From contig NC_061867.1 of NCBI RefSeq assembly GCF_907164915.1, positions 33,167,751 to 33,231,750 on the forward strand: a stretch of 64,000 nt of DNA, read 5' to 3'. The stretch comes from Impatiens glandulifera. Its lineage: Eukaryota; Streptophyta; Magnoliopsida; Ericales; Balsaminaceae. The notes beneath the pieces were generated by a model that was not told the origin of the DNA, made no database searches, and saw only the letters and a program-made list of their open reading frames with translations. Below, piece by piece: positions 33,128 to 44,000 of the stretch; the first letter of the stretch is position 1, and each line of letters starts with the position of its first letter. The position numbers were made by a program, and so were the translations under genes.

Positions 33128-34456
33128 GATACGTAGTTAGACGTGCAGTTTAACAGACGTAGATAGGAGTGCAGTCTAACAGGCATAGTTAGATGTTTCG
33201 TCTAACAAATGAGAGTTAGACGTGCAGTCTAACTCCTTTAGATTAGTTTGAAGGGAAGCTTAGTTAGACGTGTCGTCTAACAGATGAGAGTTAGACGTGT
33301 AGTCTAACTCCTTCAGATTAGTCTGAAGGGAAACGTAGTTAGACGTGCCGTCTAACAGATGGGAGTTAGACGTACAGTCTAACTCCTTCAGATTATTCTG
33401 AAGGTAAGCGTAGTTAAACATGTCGTTTAACATATTAGAGTTAGACGTGCAGTCTAACTCCTTCAGATTAGTCTGAAGGGAACCGTAATTAGACGTGTCG
33501 TCTAATCCCATTAGACCAGGTGGTCTAATGGATCCTACTATTAGACGTGGGCGTCTAATTTCATTAGACTTGTTAGTCTAAGTGAAAAACGTTTAATGCC
33601 ATGCTTAAGCAGTTGCTTGAAGCTAGCATCTATCTACCCACGGTCAACTAGCTGTATGCTACTCCTGCTCCACTTTTCAGTGCAGATCAGTACGACAACT
33701 AGTTGCAACCAATTAACTAATATCACGTAAGCAAATATTCTTCCCACTACTTATTTCTTGCAGGAATATCCTAGAAGAATATTTGGCGCACTACTAGATT
33801 GGTACGGCCACGATCCTGGTGCTTAGAGTCTAATGTACATGTGTACTATGGAGGCGTTCCAATGGAAGTTTGTCACGTGTCATTATAGAATATTTGACCT
33901 GTTGGTTCCTATTCCGTATTTAAAGATCTTCAAGGACAACGGATGCGACATCGATCGATCAGTCTCTGAACATAGAAAATTACAAGCGAACAAACAAGCT
34001 AATACACGAACGAACTGCTTTCTTGTTTATTGTGTGTACATCAAGAGAGAGAGAGAATAAAAGTATTGTCTAGCTGAGTGATATTCTTTAATATAGTGTA
34101 AGTTGAACAGAGTATATTCTGTTCAGCAGTGAGCTAGTCGTGCAACTGTATTTGATTCTAAGAAACATATAGTGAATCCTTCCGGTGGTTGGAAGAAGGG
34201 GTGACGTAGGAGAGTTTGCTCTGAACATCCATAAATAAAATGTTGTGTCATTTACATTCTGTCATCTTCTCATTTTTTGGATCTTAACTTCAAACTTGAG
34301 CAAACATTTTTGCACTTGAATCGTTCAAGAGTTTGCAAGGGTTTGTGAAGAATAGAAAATGATTTAAATCCCTAACAGGATTTCTATCAACTCGTTTATC
34401 CGAAGTCATCATCAATAGCCAGACCACCATCTCTATCGATTACGTCGATCCTATCA
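33128..34456 (+). repeat. Element C second, 5'-truncated LTR copy
   Basis: It starts inside the minisatellite (GATACGTAGTTAGACGTGCAG) directly after the end of the first LTR copy, then repeats the LTR to CGATCCTATCA at 34456. It has its own CACGTG (about 33876), TATTTAAA (33917-33924) and conserved block (about 34198-34236). It differs from the first copy at many sites. No PBS or internal sequence lies between the copies, so the internal region and the 5' part of this LTR were deleted. Confidence 0.85.
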
Positions 34457-35482
34457 ATTTCAAAAAATCGAAATCTGACACGGCTCACTTCACGTATCAT
34501 GCACCTCAAATAACAACATACTTTTTAGTATATGTTGACGATATTATTCTCACAGGCAACTCTAAATCATTTCTAACAAAAATTATATTTCAATTAAATA
34601 AATTATTCTCTGTTAAAGATTTAGGTCAATTACATTACTTTCTTGGAATGGAAGCCACTCGTACCAAAGATGGCTTATTTCTTTCTCAATCCAAATATAT
34701 TGACGATATTCTCACTCTGGCTGATATGTTTCAAGAAAAGCCATTACACACTCCCATCTCTACTGGCTCATCCCTTTCTAAACATGATGGTGATCTTTTA
34801 TCTGATCTGTTTCTCTATCGTAGTATAGTAGGGGCTTTACAATATCTTACACTAACTCGTCCTGAGTTAGTCTTTGCTGTCAATTGAGCTTGTCAATTCA
34901 TGCAAACTCCTACATCTTCTCATTGGGGAGTGGTTAAACGCATTCTTCGATATCTTCATCATACTCCTCGTCATGGGATATTTCTTCATCCAAATTCACA
35001 ATTCACTCTTGTTGCCTACTCTGATGCTGACTAGGCAGGATGTCCCAATGATCGTCGTTCAACAACTGGATTTTGTATTTTTCTAGGTGACAACCTCATT
35101 TCTTGGAATTCTAAGAAACAATAAGTAGTTTCTCGCTCTAGTACTGAATCTGAATATCGTGCTCTTGCATAAACAACTGCTGATCTTTGTTGGATTCAAT
35201 TTGTACTTAGTGAACTTCGAGTTTCACTTTCTTATTTCCCGTTTCTATGGTGTGATAATATTGGTGCCGCATTCTTATCCGCAAACCCGGTATTTCATGC
35301 TTTCACAAAACATATTGAAATCGATTTTCACTTTGTTCGAGAAAAAGTTGCTCGTAAACAACTACTCATCCAGTACATTCCTACTGAAGATCAAGTGGCT
35401 GATATCTTCACCAAAGGTCTTTCTTCTCATCGATTTGCTCTTTTACGTAGCAAGCTCACGGTTTGTGCCTCACCTTTTTGCT
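34457..35482 (+). pseudogene. Element A RT 3' half and RNase H
   Basis: It continues the RT frame after C: KKSKSDTAHFTYHA, LVYVDDIILTGNSKSF (active site), GQLHYFLGMEATRTKDGLFL, LQYLTLTRPELVFAVN. It then hits TGA at 34885-34887 (expected Trp). RNase H follows: LRYLHHTPRHGIFLHP, LVAYSDAD, TAG at 35032-35034 (expected Trp in DADWAG), STTGFCIFLGDNLISW, RSSTESEYRALA, FLWCDNIGAAFLSANPVFHA, TKHIEIDFHFVREKVARK and DQVADIFTKGLSSHRFALL. The domain order is complete but carries several stops. Confidence 0.92.
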
Positions 35483-35720
35483 TGAAAGGGGATGATAAAG
35501 TATTAAATAAATAAGAGAAATTATATATTTATCTCCTATTAATTAGGTTAAATATAATAATTATTTCCTATAATTTCTCAATTTAGTTATTTCTCTATTA
35601 CTATTATAAATAGATAAACTATTGTAAAGATTGCTCATTCAATCAATAATATTATTTCAATCTTTCTCTTCAAGAACTCAATCAAATAGTTCTTGTTTAT
35701 TTTATCAATTATAGAAATCA
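35481..35720 (+). repeat. Element A polypurine tract and 3' LTR
   Basis: The PPT GAAAGGGGA (35484-35492) immediately precedes the 228-bp LTR (35493-35720), which matches the interrupted 5' LTR. The flank after 35720 (AACTT) does not repeat the 5 bp before the 5' LTR (TATAG). Confidence 0.92.
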
Positions 35721-36208
35721 AACTTACAGAAATAAATGTCAAGGTTCTAAAATAATTCTAGCACCCTCCATGGTTCTAATGTGCACTTGGACTAGATTTC
35801 AGTTTTTTGTTATAATATTCCGTTTTGTTTTCTTTTTCTGTTATTTTACAAACTGAATTTTGTTATGTTATTACAACAATAATCCTGAATATTCTGGGGC
35901 AAGACAGCAACTATATAAGGCTGATCCCTCTTCCCCAAGGAACCATGGGATAATGAATATATATGAAATTTCTTGTGAATGTTCTTCACCCCTATGTTAT
36001 TATGTTTTGATTATTTATTTTGGACTGTTTGGTATAGACCAGCAGTATTCTCTTCTCATCCTTGATTCTTCTTTTCCCTCATCCCAAATTCTTTATTATA
36101 AAACCCTTTGCTGCACTTTGATTATATATTTCCACCCGGTCCTAGAGATCAAGAACTCGATTCTTGAAATCAAGAACACATAAACATTAGTTACAATTCA
36201 AGAAGTGA
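35721..36208. other. Unassigned sequence between elements A and F
   Basis: About 490 bp, AT-rich, with no domain, LTR edge or repeat I can identify. A short inverted repeat, CAAGAACTCGATTCTTG, lies near 36151. The 107-codon open frame here shows no recognisable protein. Confidence 0.4.
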
Positions 36209-36907
36209 CACATATTTTCTTAACAACCTCCCTTAAATTGGTAACACTTGTATTTACACCTGGAACAACACAAACACCTAACAAATCTCGTAGTTTCTCA
36301 AAAGCATCCAACTTAAGTAGTTTAGTCATGACGTCTGCAATTTGTTCTTTAGTATTGCAATACTCTAGATTCATAGTTTCATCCTTTGTAAATTCACGGA
36401 AAAAATGAAACCTGACATCTATGTGTTTGCTTCGTCCATGCATCACAGGATTTTTTGATAACTTGATTGCTAAATTATTGTCACAGAATATAGTGGTAGC
36501 ACCAACAGGAGCGTGCTTTACTCCTCAAAAATCCTTCTAAGTCATACAGCTTGACAAACACACGATACAGCTGCAATGAATTCAACTTTAGTGGAGGACA
36601 ATGAAACTACTGGTTGTTTCTTTGAAGACCAAGATACTACTCCAGAACAAAACATAAAAGCATATCCAGAAGTACTTTTTCTATCACTTAGGTCCCCCGC
36701 ATAATCACTATCAGTATATGCAATTAAATTTTGTTGTCCTTTTGACTTGTAAAAAATTCCAAAGTTCATTGTTCCTTTTAAATATTTGAGTACTCTCTTT
36801 GCTGCAATAAGATGTGATTCAGTTGGACAGCCCATGAATCTATTAAGAAGACTTACCACAAACATAATATCTGGTCTAGTAGCTGTTAAATACATAAGAC
36901 TCCCCAC
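36198..36907 (-). pseudogene. Element F RNase H
   Basis: 36907-36542 reads [59 protein letters not shown] and [17 protein letters not shown]. After a break, 36446-36198 gives SKHIDVRFHFFREFTKDETM and EQIADVMTKLLKLDAFEKLR, then the stop. Catalytic residues DSD, E, and D are largely present; VEF replaces the usual AEY. At least one frame break around 36,500. Confidence 0.88.
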
Positions 36908-36910
36908 TAT

Positions 36911-38159
36911 TTATTTATAAGTAGTAGTATCTACCTTCTTTTCTTCTTCAGATTTTCCAAGTTTACAACCTAGAACAATAGGATTTAGAACCGGATTATT
37001 TTGATCCATATTGAATCTCTCCAAAATCTCATGTGTGTATTTCTTCTGTCCAATAAAAATGTCATCTTGTCTTTGCAATACCTCAATTCTAAGAAAGAAT
37101 CTCATCTTTCCTAAAGCAGTCATCTCAAACTCATGTTTAATTGATTTCTTGAAATAAACAAACATACCTTCATTATTTCCAGTCAATATAAGATCATCCA
37201 CATAAACACATACAATTAGAAATATACATTTGTCTCCAACCTTGATAAAAAGAGTGTGTTCATATTGACATCTCTTAAAGACTTCTTTGCTGAAATAAGT
37301 TTCAATCCGATTATACCAAGCTCTAGGGGCCTGTTTTAGGCCATATAGTGCTTTATTTAACTTGAAAACTTTATGCTCTTGATCTTTTTTTCTCATATCT
37401 AGGTGGTTGTTGAATATAGACTTCTTCATTTAATTCTCCATACAGGAAGGCTGATTTTACATCAAGTTGATAAATTGTCCATTTCTTTAGAGCAGCCAAT
37501 GCAATTACAACTCTAATTGTATATAATCTAGCAACAGGTGCAAATACCTCATTATAGTCTACTCCATGTTTCTGATTATATCATTTTGCAACAAGTTGGG
37601 CTTTGTACTTATCAACTTCTCCTTTCTCATTCAATTTAGTCTTGAATACCCATTTTACACTTATCTTCTTTGATTCAACCAGTAGGTTAGTCAAATCCCA
37701 TGTATTGTTTCTTTCAATAGCCTCGATTTCCATATCCATAGAATTTCTCCATTTTGGTGTCTTCACATCTTCACAAAACAATATAGGATCACCATTTGCA
37801 AGAAATGCTTGATGTATAACATCATCTTCAAATTGATCATCCTCAACTAGATAGTCTCTCAACCATATTGGTGGTCTTCTAACCCTTAAATCCATTCCTT
37901 CTGTTATAGTAGTATTGTCTTCTACAGCAACATTAGAAGAATTGTCGTCATCAACAACATTAATAGTATTGCCTTCAACAATAACCTGCTCATTATCACT
38001 TAAAGTACTATTGTTTTTCCCTTGAACAATGTTGTTACTTTGTCCTCTTTCTATGTCGACTCTTACTTCATCATCATTTTCTTTCAAAACAGATGTGACA
38101 TCACTTTCTTTTATAAGACCGGTATTCCAATTCCAGCTTTCACTTTCTTCACACTTCAC
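36911..38159 (-). pseudogene. Element F reverse transcriptase
   Basis: 38159-37581 holds the acidic linker and RT start (ISVKWVFKTKLNEKGEVDKY). 37429-36911 holds YGLKQAPRAWYNRIETYF, the active site VCVYVDDLILTGNNEGMF and GKMRFFLRIEVLQRQDDIF. The palm segment between (about 37560-37430) is in broken frames. Stop and frame breaks exclude a functional protein. Confidence 0.9.
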
Positions 38160-38179
38160 ATTCCTGCTTATAACTATCT

Positions 38180-39100
38180 TCTTAGTGACTAGATTTTATA
38201 GTTTATAATCCTTTAATTCTTCACTTACTCCAAGCAATACACACTTTATACTTTTGTCATCCAATTTTGTTCTTTTAACATCAGGAACATGCACAAAAGA
38301 TATACAACCAAATACTCTGAAGTGTTCCACTGTAGGTTTGTAGTCGCTCCAAGCTTCTTTTGGAGTTATATTCTTTACCATTAATGTTGGACTTCTATTC
38401 AAAACATAGACATTCCAATTTACAGTTTCTGTCCAAAAGGTTTTTGGAACTTTTCTACTTGAAAGTGTACTTCATATCATGTTCATAATTGTTTGATTCT
38501 TCCTTTCAGCAACTCCATTTTGTTGTGGGGTGTAGGATCAAGTGAGTTGCTTATTTATTCCATGATCTTGACAGAAATTTACAAACTCATTAGATGTGAA
38601 TTCTACTCCACGGTCAGTTCTAAGACACTTGACTTTCATTTCAGTTTCATTTTCAACTCGGTGCTTAAAATTTTTGAAAACCTTGAAAGCCTCTTATTTT
38701 TCTGTCAAAAAATATACCCAAATTTTTCTACTAAAATCATCAATGAACGTAATCAAATACTTTTTGTTTCCATTTGATGTAGGATTGATAGGACCACAAA
38801 TATCACTATGTAATAATTGAAGTACTTGTTCTTCTCTCCATTTGCTTAATTTAGGGAATGAATTTTTTTTGTTTTCCTATCAAACAATCTTCACACAAAC
38901 CTGAAAGAGCTTCAAACTTTGGAAGTCCCTTCACCATGTCAAGTTGTTGAAGAGATTTTAATCCACGAATACTCAAATGACCATACCTTTGATGCCACAA
39001 CCAAGTTTGACTTTCTATAGATGAGAAACATGTATCTTCTTTCTCCATCTTTTAAGAATGAAGAGTGAAAGTTCTATTTATTGCCATTTGAGTTGTCATA
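38180..39100 (-). pseudogene. Element F integrase
   Basis: The HHCC finger is at 39048-38851 (WLWHQRYGHLSIRGLKSLQQ, LCEDCLIGKQKKF). The core follows in broken frames: on the - strand near 38,620 the reverse of the second-Asp region, and near 38,520 a PQQNG motif. 38402-38196 gives the region after the core (PTLMVKNITPKEAWSDYKPT, VFGCISFVHVPDVKRTKLDD). Multiple stops. Confidence 0.8.
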
Positions 39101-39199
39101 ATTATTCCCTTTTCTAGATGATATATCTTGCATTTTCCATCTTGAATAAGAACTGTCAAACCTTTTTCTAGTCATTGGCCTACACTAAGCAAATTACTT

Positions 39200-40267
39200 T
39201 TTAGGCATAGAAAACATATTGAATGGTCTGCATAGTCCCTTCCATAATGACACGTACATCTTCTTTGCCCTTAGCCTCCAGACTTCTATAATCTCCAAAG
39301 ATGGTTGTAAGAATATTTTCATTGAGTCTACAAAACATTTCTTTTTTCCCACACATGTGATTGCTACATCCAGAGTCAATAAACCATGATTCTTCTTTAT
39401 CACTCACATTATTTTCTTCATATGCCATTAATAGAACATTTTCATTAGTTTCAACAAACTATGCTTTAATCTCACCTTCTTTGGTTGGACACTCATAAGA
39501 AAAGTGTCCAAGTTTGTGACAATTGTAACACTCAATAATAAATTTATCAAAGGATTGTCTCCCTCGACCACTACCTCTTCCTCTATTACCACCATTTCTC
39601 GACCTCTTCCTTTTCCTTGATCAACATATGTAGCTTTTATAGCATGTTCTTGTTCAAAAAAACATGTTAATTCATCCTCTGCTCATGAACCAACAAACTG
39701 TTTTGCAACATATCAATTGATAGAGTATCAACATCATTTGATTCCTCAATTGAACATACAACATAATTAAGTCATAGATCTCAAAAAAATTTCAATAACT
39801 ACAACATCTTCCATCTTTTCACCCGTGACTCTCTTTTTATTTGCAATAACAAGAGTTCTAGCAAAATAATCACTCACAAATTCTTCTATCTTCATGTTTA
39901 ATATTTAAAATCTTTGCGAAGAGTTTGTCTTTGTGCTCTTTGCACTCTAATAGATCCTTATACTTTTGTTTCAAAGATTCCCAAATATCTTTTGATGTAT
40001 CCTTATTTAGAATGGTTTTTAATACCATTCTATCAATAGCTTGAAAGAGATAATTTTTTACCATTAAATATTTTATCTTTGCCTCGTTAATGGCTTTTTG
40101 TTCAGCATCTGTTGGTTCAAATCCTCTAGCAATTGTCGGAATTCCTTATTCTATTACCTTCAATACTCTTTGGATCGAATGAAGTTCTCCATTAACATAC
40201 ATCAATGTTCGTAGTGATCATTCAACTTTGGTATCAAAGCTTGAACAAAATTATTTTCAGTTTCCAT
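39200..40267 (-). pseudogene. Element F gag and protease
   Basis: ATG at 40267 reads METENNFVQALIPKLNDHYE, then H, TGA where Trp is expected, and CMLMENF. 40064-39870 is a capsid part (YLFQAIDRMVLKTILNKD, DIWESLKQKYKDLLECKEHK). A zinc knuckle CHKLGHFSYEC lies near 39,520. The protease has SWFIDSGCSNHMCGKK with the catalytic Asp present (39428-39201). Several stops and shifts. Confidence 0.85.
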
Positions 40268-40324
40268 GGATTACTTCACTTTTCTTCTTCGTTGCAACGT
40301 AGAAGACCTTGCTCTGATACCAAT

Positions 40325-40606
40325 TGACAAGTTAAGTTAAAGAATTATATAAGAGAAATTTTGTAAAAGAGAACTTGATGAATTTATTGAAGGAATAAAG
40401 GGCTATATATAACCATCATCTTACATTTGAAAAGTAATTAAACTTTCATAAACTAACTATTAACTTCTACTAACTATTAGATAAGATAATATCAATTATC
40501 TAGTAGATAAGAACAACTAAGTACTTCTAGATAAGAATAAGGAATTATATATACATCTCCATATATAATAATAAACTAATAAACAAACTAACATATTTTT
40601 TTAACA
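40325..40606 (-). repeat. Element F 5' LTR
   Basis: The 282-bp LTR reads TGTTAAAAAAATATG... to ...TTAACTTGTCA on the - strand and is followed directly by ATTGGTATCAGAGC (PBS for initiator Met tRNA). It contains TATATATAGCCC, a likely TATA, at about 40,414-40,403. Its outer edge is about 435 bp from the stop codon of the nucleoside hydrolase gene. Confidence 0.82.
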
Positions 40607-41040
40607 AATATTTATTTTATTGTTAAACAATGAACTTGTTTTGGTATCCTAAATCCTAATCAAGCTATCTCTAAAGTAACTTAATCCAAATTTAACCTAA
40701 CCCATATGGAGATATAAGTTCTCAACTTTAATTGAAGTGAGGAATCATTTTATAATGTTTTCTAGCATCCTCTATGAAAAAAATAATAATAATTTTGTTA
40801 AAGGTAGAATATGTTTTGAATGATACCAAAGCTATCCATATCACATCCATCCACATTACAATATTTTCCATGTCCTTTGCGATTTCTGATGACAAAATGA
40901 TCAGAGATCTGTTGTGCCTATAATCTACCTATCCTTTATATTTGAAGAAAATAGAAGACATTTTTTTTTTTGTATGTATAAATACATATCTCCATATAAA
41001 AGTATTGCTAGAATTTGGAACTTGTGAGATTTAAGTTATT
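40607..41040 (-). other. 3' flank of the nucleoside hydrolase gene
   Basis: About 430 bp between the stop codon and element F. AT-rich, no open frame of note. It should hold the 3' UTR; no unambiguous polyadenylation signal was chosen. Confidence 0.45.
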
Positions 41041-44000
41041 TTACTTAGGTGGGGTGCTCCAAATTCGTTTTTGCTCCTCAAAACTTCCAACAACAGCCGA
41101 CTGTTTATTGTTGTTGAGCCAATCCGCAAAATGATCATAATATGCAATTGTGTTCATGTTTTTCAGCACTGTAATCAACTTTCCCTTCTTTTCATCAATA
41201 TTTATTTGTCCATCTTCAGATTCTATTCCCTTCGCAACTACTACCAATGGCATCTCCTTAAATGTTTTGTTTAAGTTAGATTTGTCCCCTCCAGACAACA
41301 CTACTGCACCTAGTATCTCACCTAAGAACATGCCCTACAAAAGATTCCCGAAAAAAAACAAAGGACCAAAGTCAATACAATTTTTCTTTTTCTTTTTAAA
41401 TGGTTGTTGGGATGACTCAAACTCATGATCTTCATAACATGTGTTTATATGCTCAATTACTAAAAAAATGATTTTCAAATAACCTTGTTTTTTATAAGTT
41501 ATAAAATGGGGACTATTTAAGTAAAATTATATTATGGATATAAAGATATATGAATAACGTACGTACCACATGTTGGTATCTAGGATTCTTTTGTTGCAGC
41601 CTGTTTAGTCGCGACAGTAAATTCCAAGAGAAAATAGATTCATGTGTAGTCTTTCTGATTTGAAGACTTTTTATAATCTTGGGGAATTCACTGACTTTAC
41701 GCTGGATACTGAGTGGGATAAGCTTGATCTTAAGTCCCGATTCAAAAACTGTCTTTGCAGCTAATGGATCTAGAAACATGTTGAATTCTGCAAATTTATT
41801 TGATGGAACACTGAAGATATTTCCTCTTTCTATGTTATTTGTCTTGTTCTTTTTCATGATGATGTGTCCCCCATTTATAAGCACCTCCTGCATCAATCAT
41901 CAAGATCCAAAACCATCCGGACATATTAAAAGACTTGGTATAATATTAGACATGGTTTAAAAATTGTGACAATTCAATAAATTCATACCTGAATTATAGT
42001 GCTTGCATTTTTGTCATTAAGGATTATCTTTGCTAAACTAGTCAATGGACCATTGGTTAGTATGGTAACTTTAGATCCTATATCAAGCGATTTCGACACT
42101 GAATTCCACACTTCCATTGCTAGTGGCTGCCTAAGTTCTGGATTATCAGTATCCCTAGGAGCTCCAAATTTAATTGAATTCTCAGCAGTGTACCTGAAAT
42201 CAACAGATAAATGTCTCTGGTTTTCAACTCTTCGTTTTCTAAGTGAGATGAATAAAAATTACCTTCGAGGACTTCGGGGCATATCTTGTGCTAACCCATA
42301 TAAGGTGTCTGAGTCAAGAAATCCACCACTACCATGAGGGATAGCCTGAGAGTACTTGCAATCTCCAACTGCTGAGAAAAGAGGGTCAGACTGGTTCATC
42401 CCAAATACATCTCCTAGACCAACAGGAATGTCGTCTCGACCCATCATGTGCAGTAAATTATAGATCACATCTATCGTTGCTGCATTTGCCCATCCAGTAG
42501 GAGACACGAGTATAGCCTGGATACAGAAGAAATTGATAATGGGATAAGGGATTATTTGAATTAAATCCAAAGAATCCTTCATCAAACAATGTCTGTTTCT
42601 AATAGATAAACAAACTCTAATCAAAATTCAAATTACCTTGAGGTTGATAACTTCTATGGGTTGCTTAAGGAGATAAAACAGAGCAAGGAAATCTCCAGCA
42701 CTCATATCCATGTCAAAGATCACACTTTTTCCAAGTTTCTTCCCTTCAAAATTAGGTCTATACAGAGTTTCCTTATAGTAAGGGAATTGTGTTGTGAAGT
42801 TGAATCTTCCCGAGTTTTCAGGTCGATTAAGAACCTGCCCAAAATTAAAACCATATTTTCCCTCCATTATAATCAATTCATCGTAGTAATTTAACCATTT
42901 CTTTTATAGGTTCTTGAATTAATTTAAAAAACTTACTTCCAAGAAGCTAATGAAGAATTCTCTGTTTAAAGGACTACGGGCATCCTGATTAGATTTTGCT
43001 TTTGTAGCAACAAGAACAGGTACTGCTTCAGGTCCACTTGTTTCCATAGTATATCCATCCTTACATTTACCTTTTCCATCCTCGACAATGCAAAAAGGAT
43101 CTCGATGTCCTGTCTGGACATGACCACTGTGAACTCCACCTCTTGTCAAGTTAAATTTAAGACTCTTAGGGCCATCAAAGAGAGGATTTGAGCCGTCAGA
43201 TATTCCATAAGGTTTGTTTGATGTAACTATTGTTATATTAATGAACTCCATTTCAGCAAAATCATTCTCCCCCCTTGGGTGATTAGAGTTATGCATGATA
43301 GATGTAGCTACACCAGACATGAAAGAGTCCCACATAAAATAGCTCTGCATTCAATCAAGTGATATGTTGGGATCATAACTAGTTTTGTTTATAGAGAAGT
43401 GTAATTAATGAACAGGCAACATACAGTGTAGAATTGGTCATCAAACCAAGTGTCGCGGACTATTTTCAAGGATTTGAAGCAGTATTGTGCCTCGTATGTC
43501 AACTGATTCTTCTCAAATGCCTCGAAGAACTCCTCGTTTATAGGAATTGTGTTTGTTGCATCAAGGGGAACCAATGTAACAGGAATACCAGAATGAATTA
43601 TCTGAAATAATATTATAATGGAAAAAAATAAGTTGAAACATTGAATTTGTTAATAAACATTCTTAGACTGCAATAAGCCTATGAGAAATTAATTTTGTGT
43701 ATGCCCATTTATAAAAAAAAATTATGGATCTGAATTTGAATCTAAATTAGAAGCCGACAATAAATTTATGAATTTCTGTCAAACAATGTTCTATTTTCAT
43801 GTAGGGTCTTGATCCACATTCAAATGAGATATTAAACAAAAAAAAAATGTTTAGAAATAAATTTATTCACAGTTTTTTCTATAGTTTCGTATCCAAATAG
43901 TTTATCTCAGTCACATTCACGATCTCAATGAAAATTCCTCAAGTTCATATTAAAAGTGATAATTTTTCGTTTGATATTGCATAAAAAATTCATGGATTTG

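Larger units (their letters stand above)
5630..34456. mobile_element. Element C: collapsed Sirevirus-like LTR element, host of B
   Basis: It starts TGTTGGGTC at 5630, ends CCTATCA at 34456 and is flanked by ATTTC (5625-5629 and 34457-34461). Without element B and its TSD it is about 3.29 kb: one LTR of about 1.96 kb (5630-6156 plus 31693-33127) followed directly by the last 1.33 kb of a second LTR (33128-34456). No PBS, gag or pol remains. The LTR contains palindromic minisatellites, a G-box and TATA-like TATTTAAA, and the GGGTGACGTA...CATCCATAAA block also seen in B and E. This suggests a Sirevirus relative. Orientation is inferred as + from that block and the TATA. Confidence 0.85.
1090..35720 (+). 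mobile_element. Element A: nested-into Ty1/copia retrotransposon (Ale/Retrofit-like)
   Basis: LTRs begin TGATAAAG and end AGAAATCA (5' at 1090, 3' ending 35720). The internal order is PBS, gag, protease, integrase, RT and RNase H, the copia order. Removing insertions E (1254 bp plus TSD) and C (28,827 bp plus TSD) leaves about 4.54 kb, a normal size for a small copia element. Splicing out C restores the RT reading frame exactly at 5629/34462, so both halves are one original copy. The flanks (TATAG before 1090, AACTT after 35720) do not form a TSD. The element is dead: several stops, four of them at expected tryptophan codons. The lineage rests on the short LTR, small gag and motifs and is tentative. 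Confidence 0.9.
36209..40606 (-). mobile_element. Element F: decayed Ty1/copia element, 3' LTR almost lost
   Basis: On the - strand: 5' LTR 40606-40325, PBS TTGGTATCAGAGCAAGG next to it, gag, protease, integrase, RT, RNase H, PPT (AAGGGAGGT, about 36234-36226), then the 3' LTR start TGTTAAGAAAATATGT (36225-36209). After 16-17 bases the match to the 5' LTR start (TGTTAAAAAAATATGT) ends, so the 3' LTR is truncated and no TSD can be tested. Sequence features such as WFIDSGCSNHMCG suggest a Tork-like lineage (tentative). Confidence 0.88.

Noticed and set aside
33260..33511. Open frame on - with repeating NLKELDCTSNS residues
   Set aside because: It is translation of the palindromic minisatellite of element C, without start context or homologues; the periodicity comes from the DNA repeat.
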